Below are positions 10,735 through 25,700 of a stretch of DNA of 64,000 nt, one piece after another. Both the position numbers and the translations under genes were made by a program. Position 1 is the first letter of the stretch; each line of letters starts with the position of its first letter. The DNA lies in NCBI RefSeq assembly GCF_014839805.1, contig NC_051142.1, forward strand, positions 17,082,589 to 17,146,588, given 5' to 3'. Below the pieces are notes generated by a model. The model saw only the letters and a program-made list of their open reading frames with translations, did no database searches and was not told the origin of the DNA. The stretch is from Manduca sexta. Lineage: Eukaryota; Arthropoda; Insecta; Lepidoptera; Sphingidae.

Positions 10735-13700
10735 CTATGAATCCAAAAAAAAAAAATTTCCTCTGAAGCTAGACGACCTCATGGCCCATGTGATGGGAAG
10801 TTGTCGTCAATGGATGTTGGCAATAGTTATACGTTTTTTTATTTTTTTTTTAATTTATTTATACATATATTATAACCATAACAGTTGATACTAATGCGAT
10901 GTTATACAGATTTAATCTTAACAATTGATTTCAATACATCTATGAGCCATTTCTGTGATTTCTGACAGGTTACATATAAATATATCCAAGTTCTGGGATA
11001 TAGTAAGTATGTTGGATCCTAGTTATTACTAAATATTATGAATAAAAATAAATTTAACTGTAAGTGATACACAACAATAGCAGACATTTTTATTATTATA
11101 GAACATTATCTTCACAGTCAATAAAACGTTTATAATTAATTCATCCGCTCACCACTAGATGTCGCTTAAAGAAACTCACCGGTATGCGTCCGTTTATGCG
11201 CCTTCAGGTGTGAACTCTTCGTGTACACCTTGTGACATCCAACCACGTCGCATTTATGGAGCCTCCTACGATTCTGCATCTCTTCGTTGTTATTATTAAT
11301 GTAATCTTTCGAACATTCCTCTGTAACGGTCTTCGTAAACGCGCGCCTTTGTGTCAATTGGTTAAGAGAGCCTGTCAATGCGTTCTGTAGTGCCGTGTTT
11401 AGTAAAAAGTTTTTTATGTGTACGTCTGTAGGTTTATGTGTGGGTGGGAGCGCGAACGGCAATATCGGTTGGAGAAACGACTTTGACATTTCGAGAGGTG
11501 TCAAACTCTTTGACAGATCGAGTGACGTTTGGTGCGTTTGCGGGGTCTGTTGCGGTGAGATCTGAGTTGTCGGTGGTTTAATTCTGAAAAAAAAAAGAAA
11601 AATTATGTGTTTGGAATAAATTAATCCTTTCGGTATAAACTTTATAAGTTACATAGCTTTCTAGTAAGAGCCTGATACTATACTGTTAAAGTTTATGTTC
11701 CGGAACAGATGACTCATTTAACCATACCTTTTACAAGTTATTTACCTGTTTACTTGCTGTCTTGGTTTCCTAGCGCTGCGGAGATCTGGTCCCACTTTAA
11801 TTTTAGGTACTTGATGGCTTGATCTGTAAATTAAGATACAGTTTATTTAAAATACACTCCGTTTTGTAACTCTTCATTGAACACTGAAATAACTAATGGT
11901 TGTTAGATTTAGGATATAATTATTTGCTTGTTTTCTTTTTTATTGCATCTATTAAATTTTTGTTTATGACAGCAAGCCAGCAATTGAGCCTTTAAGACGC
12001 ATGGTGGTACATAATCACCAACGCGAAAAATATCTCCAGAACTATATAACTCGTAAGAATTTATATTTTATCAACCATTAAAGAAAGGAAACGGTTACGT
12101 TTTATAATTATTATCTATCTCCTCTCAGCATTCTCTGTTTCAAGTGAACACTTACTGGAATATCATGTGTGTGGACGTGGATTCTTCTCTGAATAATTTC
12201 GTTGACGTTGGAGTGGCTCCTCCACCTGGAAAGAATGAGAAAACAATTTCATTTATTGTAATGTTACATATTGATTGCGGCTTTATTCGCATAAATGTTT
12301 TCCCCGAAATAAATAGAATTCACCTCTCTGTGTTGTCTTACATTAATTTTATAAACCGGACTATTTAATTTAATCTTATTAGAGATGCCATTGGATAATA
12401 CATAGAGTAGATTTTTTAAATACAAAGGTATTTATATACTTATAATGAGTGTTATTGAGGAGTCAATTCAACTATTGAGTAAAAATCAAATATATTATCA
12501 TCAACATAATAATATTATGGTGACAATCCGCTAAAGTAGCTCATTGCAATGAGACGCGATCTTAAGTCAGATTCTCCTTGAGTCGATTGCCCAATGCTTG
12601 GGATCATGAGGCATCAGGGAAAAAAATTAAGTCGGATGGTAAGCATCTAAACAGGTAAACCGGCACAATTCTGACGACTTTCACAAATCGTAATTATAAA
12701 AAAAAACTTATTTTTCTATATAATTTTCCTTCGTCAAGCTATTTATTTCAAATGTCAAACGTCACATTTTTTTATAAAAACACGTCGACATATTGCAACT
12801 GGCGAGTGTTCAGCGGCGAACGGCAAAGCTAAATTAAGTGCACAGTTAACGGATTAATGAAAAAAACTTGAACCGAGTAATTACTGTGATGTATAGCTTA
12901 GAGCAAATCCGGGTTTAATGGAAAAATGTTTTGTACATAGACATGGTTGTGACTGGATATGGCAGGCAGAGGTCTATAAAATATAAGGCTTTACGATTTA
13001 TTTTAGTGACCCCACGTATTGTTGTAGGGGTGAACATTATATAAGGGTAAGTTGAAATGAAGTAAATTATGAAACATTTTATTTTTTTTTGGAATATTTT
13101 TTATTTTTTTGTGGCGAATTCCGCAGTCAACACCGGAAGAAACAGGCGAACGGTATACTGGAATCACCCAGCTTAACGACTGCAATGGCCTGGTGGAAAG
13201 TTGGAAAGCGATATTTGGGATTTGGGAAGGAAGTGGGGAAAAAGAAGGAACCCTCTTCGGATGAGAGGAGGGGAGATGGCCAGGAAATGTACGCGAGCCC
13301 TTTTAGGATTCAATATGGATTGTAAACCATGAGGTATACACACTTTACTGAGGACCGCGACAAATGGTCCCCCGTGCATGTGCGTGCATTCGGTGTGGAG
13401 ACCGAGCGCACAAGAAATATCTCAGGGTGGGAATGGCTATATTATTATTATTTTTTTTAAGCGGCTGATCCCGCAGTCAACACGGGGAGGAATCCGCGAA
13501 CGGTATACCGGTTCCCCCCGGCTTAACGACTGCGGGGGCCAGGAGGAAAAGGGAAAAAGGAAGAATGGGAGAGGAGTGTGAGGGAAGGAAGAGGAAGACT
13601 AGGATGGGCGGAGAGGAAAAGGAGGCGAACTGTTCTACGAGTCCCTGTCAGACCCCCTATGTGAACTTGCAACCATGGGGGTGTAGGCATCACCTATAGT

Positions 13701-16700
13701 ATGCCTAGGTCCGCGACATAATGTCCCCCCGTGCATGGGCGTGCATTCGGTGTGGAGACCGAGCGCACAAGAATTGCCTCGGGGGGGTTGGCTATATCAT
13801 TATATCATACCAACGGTATTGATTTTAGGATCTTACGTGTAAGCAACATTGAAAATCCCATCATAGCGACACCTAACCGTGGGTCAACCATTATACACTT
13901 CTACATACCATCATATTTCAATTTAAACTACAATATAGTTGTTACAAGGTCCACTTTAGTTTACCGTGCAAGGATAAAAAATTACTCATATATCAGTATC
14001 TCGTAAGTCAAGCTTTCAACATAACGGCGTATTTATTACCGACTCATATTATATATCATTATATAGTAAAGAACATTTATTATAATGGTGACCGCGAGGC
14101 CGGGCGTGGCACCGCTACCGAGTTACACGGCCACTGTCCACTGGTGTCGACTTTACATTATTTTTTTACATCTGTACGTTTAATAATGTTAGACGTTGAA
14201 ATAAAAGTATTTTGTGGATTTTATCGCGGTTTTTATAATATAATTCTCTCCCGACGTTCCGTGAATGTGAAACGTTTTTTTTTATGTCTGTAGGGTTTTT
14301 ATTTGATTTTAGATACTATTTAAAAGTTCATGTGATTCAAACATGTCAGCTAGGTTTTTCCACCGGGATAATATTTACAGCAGACAACCGATGTGAAATA
14401 ACAGCTTATATTAGCGTGGGTATTATATATGTATATTATGCTTGATGTGCTAATTACCATACATACATCTTTACAATCTTTTAAACTTATAACAGTAGAA
14501 CGTGAAAGATTCTTCGACAAGAGCTTAACGTTAGGTAGTCAACTCCACTAGAAAAAACTAATGTTTATTATGTTTATGAAATTGGCACACCGACCAAATC
14601 TTGGATTGATATATAAGCTGGTTTTGATCTCGGAAATGAGTACAATGAATTTTTATATCCTAGGATATATTTCAAGCAGGCGGATCTACGAGCAAAGGCT
14701 AGTATTAAATAAACTAACGAAAATTCCATTCTTACTTTTTATCCGTCCGATAGTAGTTTATTGTAGACATTAATCAGATACACTGGGCGTGGGCCGCGTC
14801 GGCGCGCGGCCGATCGCTACTGAATTACCAGGAGTGTGTCCAATTGTTCCGACACAATTATTAATTACATGTTTTTATGTGTCATACCGATATTAATACA
14901 ACGTAGAACAAACATTTATAATTCTTATCAACAAATACTTTGAAATGATTTTCTAAATAGTTTTCGATTGATGCAAATATATTTTGTTTTTTAGTTCAAG
15001 CCCATTGCCAGTCTCACTCTAACCTGTTGCACTAATGAGCTCGATTTAATTAAGTTTAATAATAAAACATAGAGCAATTACGTAGCAACTAGCACCTATT
15101 TATACTCGTTGAACACACGCAGACTTCCGAAGAAGCAATCAGTCGCTTCCCGTCTCTGCGCTTTTTCGGCAGTATGCGTGATTGGGGCGCGATAATTATC
15201 CGGTAGGATATTAGTTTTTTTTTATAATAACATCTGTATTTACTGAATAAAATGTCTTTATACAGGCTTGTGTATTAACTGTAAAATTTGGTTGGTCTTG
15301 GTAATAAAAGGTATCGAATAATTTATGATGAAAGTACCCAAGTAGTATGGCACCTAAAGCTGACTTATTATTTAATGGTAGGTAGAATATACCCAAGTTG
15401 GGCAATGGGGGTAATTTTTTTACGTCGGTACCAAAGTCTTTAGCCTTGGCTATCTCTGTTACTAAACCTAAGTAAGTACTCAGGGTAACAACTGGTGTGA
15501 CAGGGGCAGTGGAGTGCCACGCAGAGCTATTTTATAATCAGTAGGAGCCATAGGAAGCCTTCACGCAGCCCAGCTGAGGACCTTTTTATTTATTTCACTA
15601 TCTAGTTAACTAAAGTATCTCACATAAAAAAAAAATGTTGAAATAGAGGACTTTTCGTTTTTTTGCACACGTTCGGGGCCCGGCGACGACTAAGGCCGCC
15701 ACTGCTTAAAATTAGAAGTGGCAAAGTGCAACGCTTCGATCTCATCACCCTAGTAGCATAGGACAGAAACCTTAACAAAAGAATACTCGAGCCAATTTCT
15801 CGTATAAAACCAAATAAGCGAAATCGCAGGATGTTGCATATTCGCGACGAGTACGATTATTTTTTAAATAGGCAGAAATCATATTAATCACGTACCTTAA
15901 ATGATTTTGACGGATAACCATAAATATAAAACAACACAATAACGCGAAACGATAATTAACAGTTTCCAGTGTTACATAACCGTCAGATGATTAATTATTA
16001 CGTATGAGCGTGAATTAACAGTGGCTGCGTGACCGCGGCCTTACAAAAAAAAATTGAATATAAAAATAAATTTGGTTTAAACTTACATAGGTGTATATTT
16101 CCTAGGTAAACAAACTTTTTGTCTGAACAATATATCCTCATCAGAGAGGTTTGACTTTAGTCCACCACGCTATCCCAGTATGGATTGGCAGACTCCACAT
16201 ACTCTCAAAATTCTTAAGGAGACCTTCTCAGGTATGCAGGTTTCTTCACTATTTTTTCCTTCATCGTTAAAGCACGCGCTAATTCCCAAAGAATAGTCAC
16301 ATAACTTTAAAAAAGAGGTGCGAGCCTTTGGGTTTTATATCTGCGGACAATCTCGGCAGTCCGATCCACACCCAGCTAGGCTTTTGCGGCTCTTAAATGA
16401 GGTAACAGTGACCCTAAGAACAGTCATAGGCGGTCTCTTAGATCTAATGTCGTTCCCGAAGGGTTAACACGACGCCCTTGTCATAATCCTCATCGCGTGC
16501 GGTCATTAATAACAATGTTGCCGTGAATGGATTTAATCGCGATGTATTATTTACACTACCACGTCAAAAGAGTGTTATCACAGCTACAATATAAATAGCC
16601 TTAGAAGGTAAGTGGATTGATTAATATAATAAGTTAGATTTTATTCCAGAGAAATACTTTAAGAGGGGTCGGTCTATGAGCGGAATTACATTTAAAAAAT

Positions 16701-19700
16701 AATGCGTTTACTCAAACACGTGAGAATCCTTAACGAATAAATATTTTTGGTGTCTGCTGACAAATCATTAGCCAATGTCGATAAAAATGTAAATACTAGT
16801 ATTTACATTTGCCTAGGCAAATGATAGTTTTGAATTACTACGATTTACATAAAAGCAAAAAAATATTGTAAGGTAAAAAGCGCATTAAATAAATAATACT
16901 TAACTGTATATTTATTGGGAATTAGATTTAAGTCGAAATTTAATTTACAGATCTCAACCAAGTTCCCGGACCCTAGATTTAAGAAAGTTGAATTATACAT
17001 GCAAACACACGACAGATGGAAAGACGCGCCTTTCATCCAATTTAAATAAGCTTTTCCCTTTTACAATAAATTGTGGTACGACAGCGCAGTGGTTCTAAAT
17101 TTTTGTTTTTTTTACACAAATTGTATGGCAAATTAACACTTATATTAGTATAAAAGTCCGATTTAGTTTTTACGTTAATTTATAATATATTTATTACATT
17201 CAAAAATAATCCCTATGAACTATGAGAGTTATACCTTTATAAATACACTTTTGAGGTTATAACCCATTAATCCAGCTCTTTGTATTTTGGTTTAGCCCTA
17301 ATCAACATACAGACTAAGATGTCCAAAATTCGAAAAGTGATCAAATATTGTATTATCTTATGTGCATCTAATTTTGCTTTTTAATAAATCCACGGTAATA
17401 ATAATAATGCGAATAAAAAATTGCTGTAATCATACGTTTCTTTCTAATTTTGGGGATTATAAAAGCGAAAATATTCATCGCAACTACCTTATACCAAAGA
17501 CCATCAAGTGTTAACAATCACTGGACGACACTACATCTGTCGCTTGGTGAATGTACACGAGACAGCAGCCGGCCCAGTTTCCCACGGCATGCGCCGAATT
17601 TGCATGCATTGAAATGCTCGGTGAGCGATGTCGTTCCCAGTGGAAAACAACATCAAATTAGTAAGTTGTGGGCCGGATTTGGGAACAGGTCTCTTAAGGG
17701 GGTCGATTTATTTTAAATGGAGGATTAATCATCATCATTTCTGCCAGTGCCGAGTGTGAAAGTATAACACAAAGACATATTTATAGAAAATATTGATTTC
17801 AGGACGTGCTTTACGTCACTTTCTGATACTACATGTGTGCCTAACACTTGCAGCCCAATGTCAATGTACGAAGGTTGTACTCGTCTCTGCATATTTTATC
17901 TTGGTGCAGCAAATTATCTACTAATAAAGTTTAGTACACAACTTTCTAAAGATAATTTCATCCAACAATAAATAATATTTGTGTCTCTCAAGAATCATTG
18001 TGCCAGATATTATTATATTAAAAGTGGGTGTAATTACTTCTTGAAGTTCTTTGAATTGTATTTCTTGTCATTGTAAAGACAACCTCATAAAAGTAATTTC
18101 TATAAACTTCGAGCTATATTGTCAAAGTAATAAAATAATATAACGAAAGTGGGGTTCCAACCTCCCAACGTTACTACCCAAATCTGTGTACGCTCGCAGA
18201 CCGGTGGTCTGGCTATCTCGCATCGAAGGGCATTGGACCGGCGTGCATTGTCAGTCTATTGCACTCCTTTCTAATGACCATAATTTTACGGGTCCCGCGT
18301 CGTTTTACTGGATACGGCTGCGTTTATTTATGACAAAATATAATTTAATTTAAATTAATAATTGCAGTTTTTGGATTGGCGAAATGAGGGCGACTTAAAT
18401 TAAGCAATCCAGATTCAGTTGATAATCATTTAAGAACGATATTTAAATCTTCTCATTAATTTCCCAGTAAAGATGATGAAAGTCCATCGCCTTGCCATAA
18501 CCAAACATGTCATAGATACAAAAGTCACTGTCAACGCTGAACATAATTTTTTTTTTTACAGTGAATAGATAAACGTTCCTTTGGAATCAGTTTAATAAAC
18601 GCGATATTTAGTTGATTGATTTGTTTTAGTGATATGATTTAGGCGTCTTCGAAAAAACAGGTATTTATAAAAAAAAATCATTCACCGAAATATTAATAGG
18701 CGATGATGATTATCTTACAATAAAATTCAAAGTCATTTGCAACCACTTTAAAAAATTAACTTTATATTTCTGCTTCAAAAATACGGAAACAAAACGCAGT
18801 GCGCTACAGTTTAATTTCTCAACATGAATGACACATCCAGCGTACATATAAATAACAATCGACACAATGTCCGTCCGTCTAACAAGCGCCGAGCGCTGTC
18901 ACTCGCGTCGATCTGTTTTCGTGTAATTGGCGAATTGATGGGCCGTCCGATACACTACCCTTAGCGCGTGCTGTCATTTCTATCTACCGTTGCATGGGCT
19001 AATAAATATTTGTTTGTTATAATATTTGTGACTTTCGCAACTCTAAAGGGAGGCCTAAGTCCAGCAGTGGACGATTCCCGGCTGAAATGATGATGATGGT
19101 GATGAATATTTGTGAGTGCCTCGGTGGCATTGTATTGCGAGCACGGTGTTACTTCCGCTTTGAAGTTTTGGATTCGAATAGGAATGTTGGACAAAGCGAT
19201 GTTGGATTTGTCTTCTCAGTGTGAGTCTGGAATTGGTGCCCGAAATGGCGATAGGCTCATACCATTTGTGTGATGGAATAAACACATGGGAAAGCGCACT
19301 AGTTGCCGCTTTGCTTACCACTTTGGAGATAAAGGGCGTGTGTGTATTATTTTTGGTATTTAGAGATCCGAAATACAGTAAATGGCAGTTTTTTACTGCC
19401 TAACACGATTTACGAATTATAATATTGTATGTGTGTCAGAGACGATGGTCTAATATTACGAAGCTGATAATTATCGATTACTTATCTCATTGTAAGCCCA
19501 ATGTGTGGTTGTAGCGTACTTTTTTCTTCTTACTGTTATATCTTACTTCTCACTGTTATTTAAATAAGAACATTTGAAAATGTTTGTAAATACAAAAGCA
19601 GCCATCGCATAACGAATTTAAATGAAATTTGGCACACGGATAGTGCATGTCCTGGATTAGCATATAGGCTAGCTTTTAATAATTACTTTTTGTAATTATG

Positions 19701-22700
19701 TTATTGTATTATATAAAGGTGCACGCACAATCAAAACGTATAAACCGTTAAATGAATTTTCATTAGAGGGCCATACATAGACCACACATATCGCAAATAT
19801 TGCTTTTAATCGTAGAAAATAGCATTGTTTTAGTTTTATACCGAGCGAAGACATTTGCGCGGCTGGTTTCGTGAGTAAAAGCTAGTCTTCTTCATAAAAT
19901 TATGGGTACTATCGTCAAAGTGCGCACGCGCAAAAAGCCTGTCAACGCATCAATGATTGCTCTCATATAGTGGATACTCATGGGCGTCGGTAAGCACTTG
20001 CCATTAGGTGTCCCACTTCGGTCGCTACCTATCTATATTATCTGTGGAAATTTAAAGATGTTTGTATGTTTTTTATAAGTGCTGAAATTCAGCACACAGT
20101 AGATCATGTCCTGGATTAACTCAAACATTACTCTTTAATCCGGAATGAATTTTTTATCTGATTTTTTAAATAGATGGCGCTGGTGTCATACTGTGTTTGA
20201 AGGATTTTTGCAGCGGGAAAATTTTACATGCAGTTGAAGCCGCGGGCAACACCTAGTATTATATAAAGAATAAATTAGTACATAGATTTACAGCAAAATA
20301 GCTCTCTTACTATCTTGGTGTACACTTTTTTTTCTATTTAGTTTAAGTATTTATTTAAATAGAGACGAAGTCGCGAGCAACAGTTTTAATTTTTTTCAAC
20401 AGCTGAAAGGAAAGGGACGCTTATGTATTTCTTCAACACCAATTTCATATACCCCCGTGAATAAATGTAATACGTTTTTTCGGACATTTTGTCTGGTTTT
20501 AAGTATTTAAAAATCATTTTATGAGTCGGACATATTTGCTTTTGCGTCACTTAATAATAAATGATCAATGGTATCAACTAGCAGTTAACAGCCACAATAC
20601 TAGAGAAATCATTATGCATTACCAACTATAAGGTAAATATAGGCTCCGGAAGTTCCCTAAATTGTTGCTGCCCAGTATTTATGTGCTTTTAAGCTAACGT
20701 AACAGCTCATTCCGCTATGTTATAGCTTATTTAATGCACAATATAGCTTATCCTAAAACAATATCGCCGGCGGCGTTCACTTGCGCCTTTGATTGGTCAA
20801 ACTGATCTCACTTTCTGTGCAGTGGAAGTGATAAGCGGGAGCGAGTGTGATTATATCCAGTGAAGTTTTAATATGGTGCGGTCAACTTGGCTTCAACGAA
20901 AGGAAAATTCTGTTGAAATTATAGAATGGAACAACATTTACAATATGTATGGTTAAAGTATTTTTTAAGTAGGTGGACCGCGTTGAAATCTTTTATTAAG
21001 TAATTTAAGGTTGAACTATACTAATAACTGAAGTTAATGTTATGTGTTATATCATTAGATTTTTTTAGCGTTTTGTTTAGTTATATTTGGTATTTCGAGA
21101 AAGAGGCGCTAATTTCTACATACAAATGAAAAATAAATATAAAAGAATTGCTTATGAGTTATGACTCCTCTTTCTTACACAACCACCCATTTGTGATATC
21201 AAAGTTCTTGAAGCTTCCCCGTTGGTATTATGAGGATTTAAAGATTAATTCCAAATTATTAAGACCCAATAACACCGCTTTTTATTTTGTTGTAAAAAAA
21301 AATGCGAATTATGGATAACTTTTTCATCACTTCATATTTTTTAGCATACATATTATGAAAATATATAACCAACTAAATAACCCTAGGTAAATTAGGTGCC
21401 CGCTACATCTCGACACTCGGGGTACCTTAACAGATCGATTCTCACACCGTGGCCGCTACAATTACGCGTCAATTTATACATTCGGTAGTCATTGTTACCG
21501 TACACCGGTGCGTTGCGAAAGTTAGGCAGTGGACACTGTCATGAGCGTAGCGGGCGGATGGGACTTTTTAACTTTCTTGAAGCGAAATATTTAAGTTATT
21601 AGTTTTATTCAAAGTATTTTATCAAATTAGACATTACTCGTTCTATATTAAAGCGGAACGTTAGGCTGCTAAACTTCAATTTCTACATATTGGCTATTCT
21701 ATGTAATTTAAATTCTAAGTAATTTAAATGATACCAACATCATACAACTATAACTTTTCTTTTGTTTAGATGGACCTCAAAGTAAAATACAGTTTAAAAA
21801 TAACCGCTGCACTACCAAATAGCCTTACGAATAGTGAAGTAATTGTTATTTTCTGATTTGAACGGTAAATTAGGTTACTGTTCTTGGAAGGTTGTCACTT
21901 TTCAATCAGTTAAAGAACAAAAAAGATTAACAAAGAAAGATATTTAGGCACTGTTAATTTACCGGGTCATTTTGGCTTGGCGTTACTAAATTAAACCACA
22001 TACTATCTCTTTGAAAGTAATACTTAATAATAAGTTATTAGAACCGTAGATGTAATATAAAAAATCTAAGTTTCGAAAGAAATAAATATCAATATAAAGT
22101 TATTTTAATTTTACACATCCTTATACCACTACAGCCGCCTTAAGAGTATTCGTCACATCGACACATCACACTTATATTCAGAAATACAGTCACGCCACGC
22201 GAAATATTTTCTCAACTAAAAATTATCAAAAAAAGGAAAACTGGGATTTTATATGTAAATAATCATTATTCACAGATGATTTATCACAATGTTAGCAGAA
22301 AAAATGACTTGTACGTAACTACCTTATATAAGACCTAGCAAAATTGAAACTAGTAAAAATCCGCTACCGCTTATCACAATAACCACATCGCAGCGCTGAG
22401 ATTCGCATATCTCACAGCTCGCGGTATCTATCGATCGTTTTGGATATTGCCTTCTAACAAATGCGTAGAATTTATAGCGATGTTAATCTTTACATATTGC
22501 GTTTAACCCGAGTGAACGCCTTTCTCTTATGCCTCTTGCCACATCACCGACCCATATATCGGCTGAAACACGGATGTGAAGCTTTGCGATAGTGGAGTTT
22601 ATGCCAATGTACTCGCATTTTGTCACTGTAGTACGTACTTATGACTTCAATCCATAAGTCGCAAAAGGACAGCTGTTTTATACCGGTGTTTATGAGAAAA

Positions 22701-25700
22701 AAGTGCGGCAAAATCAATCTGAATTATTTAATCGTCAGATTTATAGATAAAAAGTTTATGTACTTATAAGGTAAGTCATCTCTGTAAAGTATTTGGCTTT
22801 CGGAAATCTCTTTACAAAAATTAAAGCAACATTCTCTTCAAGTAACACGGACTATGTTACATGGATGTAATCATTTTTATTACACGAAAACGTCTACAAG
22901 TCAGCGCAGCAGCAAAAACTACAATAATAAACAAAACAATACCACAAGGACACCTTAACCTACACTCAACTAATCATCCTTTAAATAAAACAAGTCCTTA
23001 AACACAACATTTGCAAATCCAAACGTTGCCCAACCTCATGCCCAAAGCCGACAATCCGTTTAACCATTATTGTTCCGTTTATGTTCACAGAAGTGAACGC
23101 TACCGTTCGAACGACCAACTTAATACTTAAATTATAAGTTACGACCTTGTTAAAACTTACTACACACTTATTTATAACTTTATCTTGTGGTGCGGTTGAT
23201 AGTGGGTGAATATTGAGGTAGCGGCGTTTTTTCTTTGAACTTTTTTGTGCAACCGAAAGAGCATCTTCCAGATCGACTTCTATTCGTGAGCTTCACGCCC
23301 ATCAATATATTACTTCTGCATGAGCCTACACTCCGTCTTCATACTTAGAGAGACATTAAATCTCATAATGTCTAATAATTTAACTGGCTTCATTAATTAC
23401 TCAAAAATTAAACCATTATAGGGGCCGAAGATAATATGGTTACAATTTGCATAGTAAAAAAATTGAGCCATTATAGGAACAGAAGCTTTCTGCTTTCCAT
23501 TTGCATAAAAAAAGCTACCCGAATTTCGATCGATTTTAATCTGTTAGTAAGTATAGCATTTTTAGAGATACACAAAATTAAGTAGTTCACTGCTGCGTTC
23601 TGGTCTGGACAGCGTGATTGTGCAGATATTAAAATAACAGTAAAAATAAACTGTATTTCCATCAACAAAATTTAAGATCACCGGATCATGAATCGAGTCG
23701 TGGTATTAACTGTCGAGTATCGGTGTCAGCTTTGACGTCATTCCGTGACGTTTGGGTTTTTCTTACCGTGTTTTCTGAAGTTTTTTTTTTTTGTCGCGTG
23801 CTAATAGGATAAGTTGAAATGCCTTGCATACTATTTTTTGTTGTCTAACTATTGAATTTCAAACCATTCCGTCTAAAACAATCTGAGATTAGTGTTTCAT
23901 GTTTTATTGATTAAGTGAATCTGGGTAAAACAATCATTTGTGAGTAGTTTTCCTTTACAGAATGCATACTTCACGCCTTATACGCCCGAAGGGGGTAGGC
24001 AGGGGTACAACTAGGGGACACATTTTTCGCCATTTGTGGTCCGCCACACCATGTTGGAGGGGGCGAGAAAAAAGAAAGCATTTTTTTTAGATTAAATATG
24101 ATGCGAACAATCACAACTGTCCATAAACAGTGGTAACTAAAACAAACAATCGAAACCTCAAATTATAATCAGTATGTGACACTCTACTTCACACCAGTTC
24201 CTGTGAGACAGTGGTACCAATCCGGTATAGCTGGTTCAATAATGCTGCTGCCACCTATAGTCACTCTACCAGACACACAACAAAGAAAATAATCGCCCAT
24301 CACACCTTTATCTCCAAAAGGATAGGCAGGGGTGCAACCAGTGCATCTATTTTCCGACGTGTATGTTCATTCCTATAGTGTGATAGGGGGCGAGCCTATC
24401 GCCATATCTAGCATAAATACTAGAATCCAGACTGTTCCTGAGGAAAAGGGTATTCGAAACCGGGTATCTCAATTTTTTTTATCATTATGTAAAAAGCTCC
24501 AAACAAAATCGCTTCCGCTCATGCCTTCCAATCCAATTTTTGAATATGGAACATGTCCCTTTTAGGACTCAGCACAAATTTAATTCAACTTTATAATAAT
24601 TAGCCACAAGTGTGACAGCCTGCTTGAGTCAATTCCGTTGGGCCTTTTATAGTTTAAACCATTTATTGATATTTAGATATCGTCATTATATGGTCTGTGA
24701 TACTGATTTATTACAAGCCATATAATAATAAATGTGGAGGCCTAAACCCTCAGTTCAGCAGTGAAACCGTCTACATAATATAATACAGGGCAGATAATAA
24801 TATTACAGATTTTCCTATTGCCATTGATATATAAGTCGTTTGTTTGTCGTTTTACAAGGTCCCATGGTATTTTTTCCTTCGTTGGAAAAAAAAACTATTT
24901 TTTTCTTGTTGGTGTAAAAATTAGAAAAGATTATAACTCATGTTTACCCTTTATTTATCTTTCGAAATAATTGAAAATTTTTAATGAAAAAAAATAGAAT
25001 TATGTGTTACATAAAATTAAACATATATAAGCAAAAAATATACCATAGAATCTTGTAAAAATGTGTCACAGTCGTCTCATTTCCCCTAGACCTAAAAATA
25101 GTTTCAACAACAACTATAGGTAGTCATGGTGCGAAAATTGAACCCGTGATCTCTCGTTTCATAGTCAACTCATAGCCCGAATATAAAACCAAGTGAGGAG
25201 TTAAAAGTAGACCTTGGGACGTATTTCACAGCCTGTGTTCATTATCATTAGAGTAACGAAGTGATTAATATTTTAATTCGGGGTTGTGCATTGATATTGG
25301 GTTTAATTGATGAATGCCCGGAATTCGGAAGTTGTGCCCGATATGGCGACAAGCTTGCCTATCACATCATTGAAAACACTCATGGCGAAAAGTGGGTGTC
25401 TTAACAGCTCTGCTTACCCCTTCGGGATAAAGGCGTGATGCGTGTTAGTCTTTGCTATTTTTCCAAACCGGCCATAAACATAATATAGATACGCTACTGA
25501 TACTAAAGAAAAGAAAACATTTGGTTAGATGCGGGGCTACAATTAACTAACATTTGGTTAGTTTGGGTTCAGTAAATCGCATTCACCACACCAAACACAA
25601 CAGAGCTTTTCCCGCCTTCACACCCACCACTACAAATCCTGTAAGCCAAGATCGAAGTGGTACGCACTTTATGACACCGAGTGCTAAAATTTGACGAGTT

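Noticed and set aside
10512..10888. Several Ala/Arg-rich open frames on both strands
   Set aside because: They are shadows of the GC-rich KLF zinc-finger exon, which reads perfectly in one minus-strand frame.
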